Source: Solirubrobacterales bacterium
Lineage (GTDB): Bacteria > Actinomycetota > Thermoleophilia > Solirubrobacterales > Solirubrobacteraceae
Assembly (NCBI GenBank): GCA_019240115.1
Contig: JAFAYV010000075.1
Coordinates: forward strand, 1-64,000
Direction: 5' to 3'
Length of the DNA stretch: 64,000 nt
Part shown: positions 24,905 to 33,373 of the stretch, in pieces
Layout of the letters: every line of letters begins with the position of its first letter
Position numbering within the stretch: position 1 is the stretch's first letter
Position numbers and translations under genes: made by a program
Notes under the pieces: model-generated
Databases searched by the model: none
Seen by the model: only the letters and a program-made list of their open reading frames with translations
What the model was told of the DNA's origin: nothing

Positions 24905-26798
24905 TCCGCCGGGCGATCCGGTCCAGCGCGGCGCCGATCTGCGTCGTGTCGGGGCCGGGCTCGTCGGGCGACCAGTCCGACAGCTGCTCGGCCAGCCAGG
25001 CGCGCATCGCGCCGCGCACGCGGTCGACCTCGCCGTGTCCGGCGTGCGTCAGCGACAGCTGACCGTCGGCGCGCGAGATCATCCCCGCCTCGGCGAGCGC
25101 GCTGAACGTCGGCTCGAGCACCGCCGCCGGCAGGTGGTGGCGCGCCGCGATCCGCTGCAGCTGCGCGCTGCCGCTGATCCGGCTGAAGAGGCTGATCTCC
25201 ATCACGCCCCACACCCCCGCCTCGTCGAGCCTGACCCCGGCCGCAGCGATCACCCCGGGCACCTCGGCGCGGCCCCGGGCGCGCAGGATGCGGCCGATGG
25301 CCTGCTCGAGCCCGTGCTCGGAGTCCCCGGGGCCGGGCATCCCGAAGCCGTGCCCGACGTCGCCGGTGGCCTCGCGCGCCGATCCCCGCAACGGGACCTC
25401 GCGGAGCGCGAGCGCGACGCCGAAGCCGACCGCGGCCACCGGGATCGCCCATAGGAAGACCCGGTTCAGCGAATGCGCGTAGGCGTCGACGACCGGCGCG
25501 ATCCGCGCCGCGGGCAGCGAGTGCAGCAGCGTCGGGGTCGACGTGAAGCGGGGCGCGACGCGAGCGCGCGCCAGCGCCGGCGGCAACCGCGAACCGAGGA
25601 AGTTCGCGTACAGCGAGCCGAACACCGAGGCGCCGAACGAGCTGCCGAGCGTCCGGAAGAACGTCACCCCCGAGGTCGCGACGCCGAGGTCCTCGTAGCG
25701 CGACGTGTTCTGGACGATGAGCGTCAGCACCTGCATCGAGAGCCCGATCCCGGCGCCCATGACGAGCATGTAGAGGCTCGAGAGCGCGACCGGGGTGTGC
25801 TGATCGATCCGGGAGAGGAGGAACAGCCCGATCCCCATCACGAATGACCCGGCGACCGGGAAGACCTTGTAGCGGCCGGTGCGTCCGACGATCCGCCCGG
25901 CGGTGATCGACGTGGCGAGCAGGCCGATCATCAGCGGCAGCGTGCGCAGTCCCGAGGTGGTCGCCGAGACGCCGTCGACGTACTGCACGAGCGTCGGCAG
26001 GAACGTGATCGCGCCGAGCATGGCGAACCCGACGATGAACGCCAGCACGCAGCAGACGGTGAACACGCGACCGCCGAACAGGCGCAGCGGCAGCACCGGC
26101 TCGGCCGCGCGCCGCTCGGCGAGCACGAACAGCCCCAGCGCGATGATCGAGATGACGACGAGGCCGATGATCTGCGCCGAGCCCCACGGGTAGGTCGTTC
26201 CGCCCCACGAGGTCGCGAGCGTCAGGCCGGCGGACCCGATCCCGATCAGCGCGATCCCGGCGTAGTCGATGATCGGCCGCGCGGCCGAGCGCAGCGACGG
26301 GATCGTCCGCGCGGCGGCGGCGATGACCAGCACCGCGATCGGGACGTTGACGTAGAACGCCCACCGCCAGGTGAGGTCGTCGGTGAAGAAGCCGCCGAGC
26401 AGCGGGCCGATGACCGTGGTGACCCCGAACACGGCGCCGAGCGCCCCCTGGTAGGTCCCGCGCTCGCGCAGCGGGATGACGTCGCCGATGAGCGCGGTGG
26501 CGGTGACGGTCAGACCGCCGGCGCCGAGGCCCTGGATCGCCCGGGCGGCGATCAGCCACTCCATGTTCTGCGCCGCGCCGCTGAGCGCCGACCCGGCCAC
26601 GAAGACGACGACGCTGACCTGGAAGACGCGCTTGCGCCCGAACAGGTCGCCGAGCTTGCCGGCCACCGCGACGATGATCGTGTCGGCGAGCAGATAGGCG
26701 GTGATCACCCACGACTGGTGGCCCGCCTGGCCGAGGTCGCCGACGATCGTGGGCAGCGCCGTGGACACGATCGTCTGATCCAGCGCGGCCAACAGCAT
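24837..26798 (-). CDS. DHA2 (EmrB/QacA) family MFS drug exporter with extra C-terminal helical domain
   Basis: This protein of at least 653 residues is a 14-helix proton-driven exporter. It shows LAALDQTIVSTALPTIVGDLG (motif D1), GKLGDLFGRKRVFQ (motif A), ARAIQGLGAGGL (motif B) and GAVFGVTTVIGPLLGGFF (motif C). After the last helix about 175 residues remain. Part of them, GVMEISLFSRISGSAQLQRIA to AEAGMISRADGQLSLT, resembles a MarR-like winged helix or a regulatory helical bundle. ATG 26798 lies inside the first helix: the frame stays open upstream through RRSRNLVFATVLLG and lacks ATG, GTG or TTG, so the true start may be a rare codon near 26894. A TetR-type operator lies at 26991-27002. Confidence 0.88.
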   Translation of the reverse strand: MLLAALDQTIVSTALPTIVGDLGQAGHQSWVITAYLLADTIIVAVAGKLGDLFGRKRVFQVSVVVFVAGSALSGAAQNMEWLIAARAIQGLGAGGLTVTATALIGDVIPLRERGTYQGALGAVFGVTTVIGPLLGGFFTDDLTWRWAFYVNVPIAVLVIAAAARTIPSLRSAARPIIDYAGIALIGIGSAGLTLATSWGGTTYPWGSAQIIGLVVISIIALGLFVLAERRAAEPVLPLRLFGGRVFTVCCVLAFIVGFAMLGAITFLPTLVQYVDGVSATTSGLRTLPLMIGLLATSITAGRIVGRTGRYKVFPVAGSFVMGIGLFLLSRIDQHTPVALSSLYMLVMGAGIGLSMQVLTLIVQNTSRYEDLGVATSGVTFFRTLGSSFGASVFGSLYANFLGSRLPPALARARVAPRFTSTPTLLHSLPAARIAPVVDAYAHSLNRVFLWAIPVAAVGFGVALALREVPLRGSAREATGDVGHGFGMPGPGDSEHGLEQAIGRILRARGRAEVPGVIAAAGVRLDEAGVWGVMEISLFSRISGSAQLQRIAARHHLPAAVLEPTFSALAEAGMISRADGQLSLTHAGHGEVDRVRGAMRAWLAEQLSDWSPDEPGPDTTQIGAALDRIARRIIDQDNPTELPRASAGAVTRAG

Positions 26799-26990
26799 GC
26801 CGAGCAGGACGGTCGCGAAGACGAGGTTGCGCGACCGGCGGTCGAGCTCGGGCGGCTCGGCCCCGGCGTCGGTGGGCGGGGCGTCGATGGCGATGGTCGC
26901 GACCCTACACGCGCGGGCGCCCGAGGCTGACCTCGACGCCGGCGCGGCCGTCAGTCTCCTCGGATCCTCCGCGCACCCGGCGCGGCCGTA

Positions 26991-27002
26991 AGTGAGTTCA
27001 CT
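26991..27002. promoter_or_regulatory. Candidate TetR operator upstream of the drug exporter
   Basis: AGTGA-GT-TCACT is an inverted repeat with two central bases, about 100-190 bp before the possible exporter starts. The same core occurs at 41417-41426, just before a tetR gene, and with one change at 43750-43763. The link to that TetR protein is inferred. Confidence 0.5.
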
Positions 27003-27023
27003 CTACATGTGGGTCCCGGCTCG

Positions 27024-28217
27024 TCAACGGTGCAGCAGGCGGCGCACGTCCTCATAGCGCGGCAGGTGCACAGGGGACGGCGGATCGGGGCTGCGAAACC
27101 GGGCCTGCAACGCGCTGCGATCAGAGGCGAGAAGCTCGAGCAGCCGAGGCTCGCCGCCGTTGTCCTCGCTGTCGATCACCACTGCACTCCCCGGCCAATT
27201 GTGATCGAGGTAATCCAGATACTCCGAGATCGAGTGCGTCGGTGGCTCATAGATCCACGATCCCGTGTTCCAATACCGCGGCCGCGCGCTCGTCTCGCTC
27301 ACCATGACTCCGTCCAGCGGCTGATGGGTGTGAGCGAACACCAGACAGGATGCCTCATCCGCCCAACCGAGATGACCGCAGACGCGCGCATAGGCTCGCA
27401 CCGAAGCCAACACCGAGGCCCCCGGTCCCACCACCCGGGCCAGGCCGTGCTCAGCGATCTGCGAGCGCTGTGCCGGCCCGCTGCGCAGCCACTCGACCAG
27501 CCTGTGCCCGACCCGGGCGGCATATCGCCCGGGCGCCGCCGCCAGCGCGGCGAGAGAAGCCAGGTGACGCAGCTCGGCCTGGATCCGTTGCTCTGCCCCC
27601 GCCCCCGTCGGCAACTGGGCCGTGACGAACAGCAGCTCGGTCAGCGGCACCAACGCCGCCTCATAATCCTGGATCGTCGGGTTCGGCGTATGACCGCCCG
27701 CCAGTCGCCAGAACCCGCCCTGGAGCAGCCGGTTGGGCACCGATCCCGACACCTCGCCATCGAGATAGTGCCCGTGGCTGAGCAGCACCTCGCCGATCCG
27801 ATACGTCGGGTAGGCAACCTCGATCTCGGTGTCCGGCAGTCGTCGCTTCAGGAACGCTTCAAAGAAGAAGCCGGCGCGCCAGCGTTCATGAAGCTCCTCG
27901 AACGCCTCGCCGGTCGCGATCTGCAACTCGACGAGCGACTCGAGACGGCGAACGAGGATGTGGTGATCGTGGTTGCCGGCCAGCCACACCAACCGCTTGC
28001 CGGCCAGCGTTTGCGCCAACAGATCCACCAAGCCATGGGCACGCTCGAACGCCTGTTCGATCCGCGAGAACAGCAGATCCAGAAAATCACCCAGCAGGAC
28101 GACCTCATCCGCCCGCTCGAGCTCGGGCCGCAACGCCTCCCGGGCCCACCGGTAAGCAAGCAGATCATCCCCCGTCCACGCCCCGAGGTGCATGTCTGAG
28201 ATCACCAGCGAGCGCAC
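27024..28217 (-). CDS. Calcineurin-like metallophosphoesterase
   Basis: The 397-residue protein has the complete dimetal phosphoesterase signature in order: LVISDMHLG (D-x-H), VVLLGDFLDLLF (GD), WLAGNHDHH (GNHD), LSHGHYLDGE (H) and CLVFAHTHQPLDG (GHTH-like). An inserted helical region of about 120 residues (residues 190-320) between the metal motifs is unusual and may shape the substrate pocket. UDP-2,3-diacylglucosamine hydrolase-like and nucleic-acid or phospholipid substrates are possible; none is indicated. GTG 28217 directly precedes the first beta strand; an ATG at 28283 would add 22 residues. It is divergent from the toxin-antitoxin pair and may share its promoter region. Confidence 0.88.
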   Translation of the reverse strand: MRSLVISDMHLGAWTGDDLLAYRWAREALRPELERADEVVLLGDFLDLLFSRIEQAFERAHGLVDLLAQTLAGKRLVWLAGNHDHHILVRRLESLVELQIATGEAFEELHERWRAGFFFEAFLKRRLPDTEIEVAYPTYRIGEVLLSHGHYLDGEVSGSVPNRLLQGGFWRLAGGHTPNPTIQDYEAALVPLTELLFVTAQLPTGAGAEQRIQAELRHLASLAALAAAPGRYAARVGHRLVEWLRSGPAQRSQIAEHGLARVVGPGASVLASVRAYARVCGHLGWADEASCLVFAHTHQPLDGVMVSETSARPRYWNTGSWIYEPPTHSISEYLDYLDHNWPGSAVVIDSEDNGGEPRLLELLASDRSALQARFRSPDPPSPVHLPRYEDVRRLLHR

Positions 28218-28289
28218 GTGGCCACCCAAGCAGGTCAGCCCCCGAGGCACAACCACACCACGAGCTCGAACTCCATCTCGCATCCCATA

Positions 28290-28307
28290 TTGGTACCATC
28301 TTGGTAT
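28290..28307. promoter_or_regulatory. Candidate antitoxin operator (repeated TTGGTA)
   Basis: Direct repeats TTGGTAC (28290-28296) and TTGGTAT (28301-28307) lie 11 bp apart, with the palindrome TGGTACCA (28291-28298) inside the first. They touch the antitoxin start codon. Ribbon-helix-helix antitoxins bind such short repeats to repress their own operon, which is the basis of this inference. Confidence 0.5.
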
Positions 28308-28536
28308 GAGCAAGCAGATCGCGGTCCGTCTATCCGATGACCTGGTCGAATTCGTCGATTGGCTCGTGCGCAGCGGCCGAGAACACAGCCGCGCCGGGGT
28401 CGTAGCCCGCGCGCTTGAGCGAGAGCGCCGACGACTGACTGCCGAGCGCGATGCTCAGATCCTCGCCACGACAGGGCCAGATCCCGAGCTCGCGGGCCTG
28501 GCCGCGTACGCCGCCGGAATCGACGCCGAGAACTGA
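28306..28536 (+). CDS. MazE-like ribbon-helix-helix antitoxin
   Basis: The 76-residue protein opens with a ribbon-helix-helix domain (KQIAVRLSDDLVEFVDWLVRSG...SRAGVVARALERERRR) and has a disordered tail ending GLAAYAAGIDAEN that would wrap the toxin. Antitoxins of this build neutralise MazF-type ribonucleases and repress their own promoter. The stop codon overlaps the toxin start by one base (TGATG), the usual type II arrangement. ATG 28306 is chosen because it starts the RHH strand directly; an open frame upstream overlaps the divergent gene. Confidence 0.85.
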   Translation: MSKQIAVRLSDDLVEFVDWLVRSGREHSRAGVVARALERERRRLTAERDAQILATTGPDPELAGLAAYAAGIDAEN

Positions 28537-28835
28537 TGCGACCGATCCACGTGGCGCGGCTGGATAAGGCGCGCCCGGTTCTGGTGCTGACTCGCGAGAC
28601 CGTGCGTCCCCACATGAACACCGTGACGGTCGCGCCGATCACGAGCACGATCCGCGGACTCTCGACCGAGGTCGCGGTCGGCTCCCCCAACGGATTGAAC
28701 GAGCGAGGGGTCGTCGCCTGCGACCACGTCACGACCATCCCCACGGGTGCGCTTGGATCCCAGATCGGCCGGTTGCTCGATCAGCAGGAAGCGATGCTCG
28801 CCGAAGCGATCCGCTCGGCGTTCGGACTCGAGTAA
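28536..28835 (+). CDS. MazF/PemK-family toxin (mRNA interferase)
   Basis: The 99-residue protein has the MazF/PemK barrel order: an N-terminal IHVARLDKARPVLVLTRE strand pair, NTVTVAPITSTIRGLSTEVAVG with the conserved Thr, and GVVACDHVTTIPTGALGSQIGRL with the Asp-His-Thr region that follows the catalytic site in the family. Such toxins cut mRNA at short sequences when the antitoxin is lost. Its start overlaps the antitoxin stop. The pair is short, complete and shows no damage. The gene is followed by a 52-bp gap and then the end of the convergent methyltransferase gene. Confidence 0.87.
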   Translation: MRPIHVARLDKARPVLVLTRETVRPHMNTVTVAPITSTIRGLSTEVAVGSPNGLNERGVVACDHVTTIPTGALGSQIGRLLDQQEAMLAEAIRSAFGLE

Positions 28836-28887
28836 GCGGGCGCGCGATCGGCGCTCCCGCAGCGGGCATGACCGAGGACGAGCCTGC

Positions 28888-29931
28888 CTAGGCCAGCGGC
28901 GTCGCGGTCCAGCCTTCCATCTCGGCGTGCTCGGCTGAGGCACTGCCGAGCACCGGGTGCAGCTCGATCGCTGGCGAGTAGCGGCTGGCCGGCGTGGTGC
29001 GGCCGAGCGCCTCGGCCATCGCGCGCACGTGGTGAGGGCCGCCGCCGCAGCAGATGCCGACGTAGTCGATTCCGGCATCGCCCGCCCAGCGGGCGAAGTC
29101 GGCCATCTCGAATCGCGTGCAGGCGAAGCGCTCGAGCGCGAGCGGGAAGGCATGCCCTCCGTCGGGGTCAGTCAGCGACTCGAAGGCCGGCGTCTCCGGC
29201 GAGGTGCGGAACGGCACCGGCTGTGCGGCCACGGCACAGCTCACGGCGTCTCGGATCCGGCTCAGCAGCGGGCGCATCATCTTCGGTCCGCGTGAGCAGT
29301 TGAGGCCGACGATCGTCGCCCCGGCCGCCTCGAGCCGCCGGCAGGCTTCGACGTAGTCGATCCCGTCGTAGGTTGTGTGCGGCTGTACGGTCGCCAGCGT
29401 GACCATCGCCGGCAGGCCGAGCTTGCGGCAGACCTCGAGGCCGATGAGCGCCTCGCCAAAGTAGTCGTTCGTCTCGTGGATGACGAAGTCCACGCCCTCC
29501 TCGACGGCCCAGCCGAGTTGCTCCTCATACTGAGCGCGCACGATCGCTCCTGTACGTCGGGGCTCGGCGGGGTCATAGGACCAGGTGTTGCAGATGTTGG
29601 CCGCCACGAGCGCGCCGCCCTCGCCGGCGACCTGATTGGCCAGCCGCACCGCGGTGCGGTTCATCTCCTCCAGGTCGCCGGCGCGCCCGATCACCGCGAG
29701 CTTGTCGCGGTGGGCATAGTAGGTCAGCGCCACCATCACGTCGGCGCCGGCCCGCAGGAACTCACGGTGCAGCTGCAGGACGACCCCTGGCGCGTCGACG
29801 ATGACCTCGGGCACGAACGGACCGGCCTTGACGTAGCCGCGGCGCTCGAGCTCGAAGACATACCCTTCCGCGCCGATCACCACCCCCTCAGCGAGGCGCT
29901 GCTGCAGGGTGCGCTGTGACGGACGTGCCAT
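28888..29931 (-). CDS. Betaine-homocysteine S-methyltransferase-like enzyme
   Basis: The 347-residue protein is a zinc-dependent homocysteine methyltransferase (Pfam S-methyl_trans). The zinc ligands Cys212 (GLNCSRGPKMM) and Cys294-Cys295 (VGICCGGGPHH) have the same 82/83-residue spacing as in human BHMT. EGYVFELERRGYVKAGPFVPE near the N terminus also follows BHMT. It would transfer a methyl group from glycine betaine (or S-methylmethionine) to homocysteine, giving methionine and dimethylglycine. ATG 29931 has GGAAGGAGGGG upstream and lies 44 bp inside the preceding sarcosine-oxidase-like gene, so the two are co-translated. Together they fit betaine or sarcosine catabolism. Confidence 0.88.
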   Translation of the reverse strand: MARPSQRTLQQRLAEGVVIGAEGYVFELERRGYVKAGPFVPEVIVDAPGVVLQLHREFLRAGADVMVALTYYAHRDKLAVIGRAGDLEEMNRTAVRLANQVAGEGGALVAANICNTWSYDPAEPRRTGAIVRAQYEEQLGWAVEEGVDFVIHETNDYFGEALIGLEVCRKLGLPAMVTLATVQPHTTYDGIDYVEACRRLEAAGATIVGLNCSRGPKMMRPLLSRIRDAVSCAVAAQPVPFRTSPETPAFESLTDPDGGHAFPLALERFACTRFEMADFARWAGDAGIDYVGICCGGGPHHVRAMAEALGRTTPASRYSPAIELHPVLGSASAEHAEMEGWTATPLA

Positions 29932-31081
29932 CGGCCCCTCCTTCCTCAAAGCGCGCGGGATCAAAGCGCGCGATGTCATAGACGGTGCCTCGCTGCAGTG
30001 CGAGCTCGGCGAGCACCAGCCCCGTCCAGGGGGCGAACTTGTAGCCCGTGCCGCGCCAGCCGACGCCGACATGGGCGCCCGGGAAGCCCGGGACCGGTCC
30101 GAGCACGAACTCGTCGTCGGCGACGAGGTCATAGTCACAGCCGTCGGTGTCCGAGACCGGCGTCGACTCCGCGTCGCGCAAGCCGGGCATGCAATGCTCC
30201 ACAAACGTGCCGACGCTGTCGATCGCGGTCTGGGTGCGCGGCAGGTCGGGCGGGTGGTAGTAGCCAATCTTGAGCTTGTCGCTCAGTCCCTCGACGATCG
30301 GGTGGCAGTAGATGCCGGCGTCGAGGTAGGCGATCACTGGCATCGCCGCGGCGGTGAACTGCTCGCGCGTCTCGGGCGGCGGAGCGAAGTAGCGCGCCTC
30401 GATCGGACGATCGCGGGTCAGCGGGACGTGCAGACGGGCGCCCTCGAGGCGGGCGAGCACCTCGTTGGTGCCGTGCCCGGCGGTGATGACAAGCGATCGG
30501 GTAGTGTGGCCGGCGCCGTGATCGACGACGTGGATCAGCTCCCCGTCACGAACGGCCATCCGCACCTCGGTTCCCTCGAGAATCCGCACGCCGCGCTCCT
30601 GAAGGATCCGAAGGAGAGCCGCGGTGACCGCCGGCAGGTTGACGACGCCGCCGTCGAGATCGATGCGGGCGAGGTCGGCGTCGAGGAACGGGTAGCGTTC
30701 GCGCAGCGCCCGCCCGTCATAGGCCGCGGTCGGTAGGCCCAGCTCGCGCAGGACGCGGTGGCTCAGGTGGGCGTACGTCGTTTCGAGGTCGGGCGTGACC
30801 GAGCGCTTGACGATGTTCATGCAGCCGCAGCGCACGAGCACGTCGGCACCCGTCCGCGCCTCGAACGTGCCCCACAGCCGGTAGGCCTCGCGGGCCAGCC
30901 GGGCATAGGTCGGGTCCAGGTAGTCGCTGCGGTAGGAGCGCGTGCGGCCGAAAGAGGCGGTCATCGGGTCCCCAATGCGCCCCCGCTCGAGCACCACGAC
31001 CCGCGCTCCGCGCTCGGAGGCGTGGTAGGCGCAGAACAGCCCCATCACGCCGCCGCCGACGATCACCAGATCAGCGCTCAC
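29888..31081 (-). CDS. Monomeric sarcosine oxidase / N-methyl amino acid oxidase-like flavoprotein
   Basis: The 397-residue protein has the FAD dinucleotide motif VIVGGGVMGLFCAYHASERG at the N terminus and a C-terminal GWRGTGYKFAPWTG loop. Cys315 in DGCDYDLVADDEF aligns with the covalent flavin attachment site of monomeric sarcosine oxidase. The enzyme would oxidise sarcosine or another N-methyl amino acid to glycine, formaldehyde and peroxide. GTG 31081 is chosen because GGGAGG lies 5 nt upstream and the flavin fold begins at once; an ATG at 31132 would add 17 residues. It overlaps the BHMT-like gene by 44 bp. N-methyltryptophan oxidase-like substrates remain possible. Confidence 0.87.
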   Translation of the reverse strand: MSADLVIVGGGVMGLFCAYHASERGARVVVLERGRIGDPMTASFGRTRSYRSDYLDPTYARLAREAYRLWGTFEARTGADVLVRCGCMNIVKRSVTPDLETTYAHLSHRVLRELGLPTAAYDGRALRERYPFLDADLARIDLDGGVVNLPAVTAALLRILQERGVRILEGTEVRMAVRDGELIHVVDHGAGHTTRSLVITAGHGTNEVLARLEGARLHVPLTRDRPIEARYFAPPPETREQFTAAAMPVIAYLDAGIYCHPIVEGLSDKLKIGYYHPPDLPRTQTAIDSVGTFVEHCMPGLRDAESTPVSDTDGCDYDLVADDEFVLGPVPGFPGAHVGVGWRGTGYKFAPWTGLVLAELALQRGTVYDIARFDPARFEEGGADGTSVTAHPAAAPR

Positions 31082-31431
31082 CGATGCCTCCCGCTCGCCA
31101 TGCGGGATGACCGCCGGCCCTCCACTCTCCATCCCGGCTCGCAGCGCCGCAGACCACGCGTCCCCCTGGGCCGCGCGGTGGCTGCACTCCAGGTCGGAGT
31201 CGACGCGCGTCGATGAGCAAGAGCGCCGGCCAGGGGTGGAGGACGTCGAGAGGCATCTTCTGAACCGATTCAGTGAACCGCTTCATATCTAATCACGTCT
31301 GACGACGGGAGCAGGACAGCGCGCTGCTTGCGCTCCGCGTCGAGGCCGACGCGGAGCGGGAGTCGGCGACCTGCGGTCAGCGCGGCAGCACGACCGCGCG
31401 CAGCGTCACCGTCCAGCCGCGACGCGACGTA
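31082..31431. other. Intergenic region with repeated TGAACCG upstream of the sarcosine oxidase operon
   Basis: No gene is supported in this 350-bp gap. The direct repeat TGAACCG occurs at 31261-31267 and 31274-31280, about 180-200 bp upstream of the minus-strand GTG at 31081, and the intervening ATTCAG gives a partly palindromic block. This is the most AT-rich spot of the gap and is the likely promoter/operator of the oxidase-methyltransferase operon. Confidence 0.4.
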
Positions 31432-32256
31432 TCAGTCGTTGATGTCGAGGACCGGCGTGATCTCCGGCAGCCGCTGGTCAGCGGCGGCGTGCTCGTTGGG
31501 AACGACCGCAGTGCCCAGCGCGAAGAACTCGATCACGTGGCTGCCCCACCCGTGGCTGTTCTCGTTGAGCTTGACCTCGACGATTCCGAGGACCCCGTCC
31601 CCGATCGCCTCGGCTTCCTTTTGCATGCGCTCCATCGCCAGCTCGCGCGCGTCGTACAGCGCCTGGGTGTACTGCTCGAGCTCGACGTTCTGGCCGGTCT
31701 GACGCAGCGACTGCATCATTCCGCGGTGGGCGACGTGATAGACGCAGTTGCCCATGACAAGGCCGACGGGACGCTTGCCCGTCTGCATGAGGGTCCAGAA
31801 CGCCTGACCGCTCAGATCGGAGGTGAATGGACGGCCGTTCGGGGCGCGGTGGACCTTGCCGCCCTTGTGCTTGATCGCCGTGCCGATCGCGATGAACTCG
31901 GCCATGTCCGCGCCCCACTCGTAGCGGCCGATGTCGAGCCGGACTCCGACGATGCCGTCAGCGCCGAGTTGGTCGGCCTCCTCCTCCATGCGCGTCATGG
32001 CAAGTTCCCGGGCGGAGTACATCGCCTGGGTCAGCACGCCCATTTCCTGGCTTGACTTCCACATCGACTGCTGGTAGCCGATGTGATAGATGCTCGAGCC
32101 GACGACGAGGCCGACGGGCTCAAAGCCGGTCTTCTCGACGCACAGGTATTCGTTGACTGAGAGGTCCGAGGTGAACAGCCCGCGGGCGTTCATCCTCAGC
32201 CGCTCACTGGCGTGCTCGGCGAGGCCTTCGGTGCTCGTCGGATCGTAGCTCGACAT
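31432..32256 (-). CDS. UPF0145/YbjQ-family protein with two repeated domains
   Basis: The 274-residue protein consists of two copies of the YbjQ-like (heavy-metal-binding domain, UPF0145) fold. Copy one spans roughly residues 25-130 and copy two 140-255. Each begins with FTSDLS and contains VGLVVGSSIYHIG or VGLVMGNCVYHVA, an ARELAM.RM..EA helix and a closing EFIAIGTAI or EFFALGTAV strand. The family forms pentamers or decamers of unknown function. The second gene of the same type lies immediately upstream, 32 bp away, so they probably form one operon and a mixed oligomer is plausible. Confidence 0.8.
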   Translation of the reverse strand: MSSYDPTSTEGLAEHASERLRMNARGLFTSDLSVNEYLCVEKTGFEPVGLVVGSSIYHIGYQQSMWKSSQEMGVLTQAMYSARELAMTRMEEEADQLGADGIVGVRLDIGRYEWGADMAEFIAIGTAIKHKGGKVHRAPNGRPFTSDLSGQAFWTLMQTGKRPVGLVMGNCVYHVAHRGMMQSLRQTGQNVELEQYTQALYDARELAMERMQKEAEAIGDGVLGIVEVKLNENSHGWGSHVIEFFALGTAVVPNEHAAADQRLPEITPVLDIND

Positions 32257-32288
32257 GAGGCTGCTCCCGGGTAGTGATTCCCGGCGCT

Positions 32289-33266
32289 TCAGGCGCCGAG
32301 GCTGATCGACATGACAGGGTCGGGCAACGGCGCGGGGTGAGGATCGTGCGCACCCAGGCGGATCGCCGTCGCGAGCACGTTCATGGTGATGATGAAGTAG
32401 TGCGAGGTGTACCCACCCGGGCTGTCGAACTCGCCGTGCTCGATGGTATGCCCAAGCATCGAGATGACCATGTCGTTAGCGCCGATCGCCCGGCCCTGGC
32501 GCACGACCTCGTCCATGGCGCGGGCACGCGCGGAGGAGACCGCGAAAGAGACCTCCCGCATCTCCTGATTACCCCACCAGCCGCTCATCGCGCGGTTGCT
32601 CATCGGGCTCAGCCCGCAGGAGACGACCACGGTGTGACCGATCACACCGAGCGTCTCTGCCCCGATCCGCCGAAGCTTGTCGACGTCCTGTCCCGACAGC
32701 GTGCTCAGTCGCGGCTCACCCGACACGCCATCCCTGCGCGACGACCCGCTCGCGCTGCCCGAGGAACCGACACCGACCGGCAGCGACGTCTCCCGCACCG
32801 CGGTTCCGAACACGGCCAGCTCGAGCTGAGACGGCTCCCCCAGAAACGGCTGCATGCGCATCTCGATCCCGATGACAGCGTCCGCTCCGGCCGCTCGCGC
32901 CTCGTGGCGCAACCGCTCGAACGAGCGCTCGCGAGAGAGGTTCCAGGGCTCCGCCAACGCGTCGATCTCCTGCAGCCCGCCTCCATACATCCCGGCCCCG
33001 TACATCCCGCTTCCGACTGGCCACCCACGCCGGACGACGGACGAACCCATGACCTGAGCGATCGCAACCAGGCCCGAGGCGTCAGCCAGCGCGTACTCCT
33101 TGGCGCTCAGGTCGCTGCTGAACGGTCGACCGGAACTCTCAGCGCCACGTAGCCGTTCCTCGGCGGCGAGCGGGATCCCGCCGCGGCGGATGCGCTCGAG
33201 GTCGACCTCCGCCGCCCGGCGCTCCTCCTCACTGCGATCCGGGGGGCGCTTGCCGAACAGAGGCAC
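32289..33266 (-). CDS. Second UPF0145/YbjQ-family protein, paralogue of its neighbour
   Basis: The 325-residue protein starts with a charged segment (EEERRAAEVDLERIRRGGIP) and then has the same FSSDLSAKEYALADASGLVAIAQVMGSSV opening as its neighbour. A first domain ends ELAVFGTAVRETSLP. A Ser/Gly-rich linker follows, then a more diverged second domain ending SHYFIITMNVLATAI. The order charged head, domain, linker, domain is seen in some bacterial UPF0145 proteins; the role is unknown. It is the first gene of the pair on the minus strand. The region upstream holds only gene relics. Confidence 0.78.
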   Translation of the reverse strand: MPLFGKRPPDRSEEERRAAEVDLERIRRGGIPLAAEERLRGAESSGRPFSSDLSAKEYALADASGLVAIAQVMGSSVVRRGWPVGSGMYGAGMYGGGLQEIDALAEPWNLSRERSFERLRHEARAAGADAVIGIEMRMQPFLGEPSQLELAVFGTAVRETSLPVGVGSSGSASGSSRRDGVSGEPRLSTLSGQDVDKLRRIGAETLGVIGHTVVVSCGLSPMSNRAMSGWWGNQEMREVSFAVSSARARAMDEVVRQGRAIGANDMVISMLGHTIEHGEFDSPGGYTSHYFIITMNVLATAIRLGAHDPHPAPLPDPVMSISLGA

Positions 33267-33373
33267 GAGCAGATCCTCTCACTCCAGCGGCCTCCGCACC
33301 ACCACCTCCGCCCAGTTCCGGACGATCGGACGCCGAATCGGAGTCTGGACTTCCTTGGAGCTGATGTGGCCGC

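Noticed and set aside
31071-31286. A 71-codon minus-strand frame starting MKRFTESVQKMP
   Set aside because: It overlaps the oxidase start region, has no ribosome site and its C-terminal half is a shadow of the oxidase N terminus.
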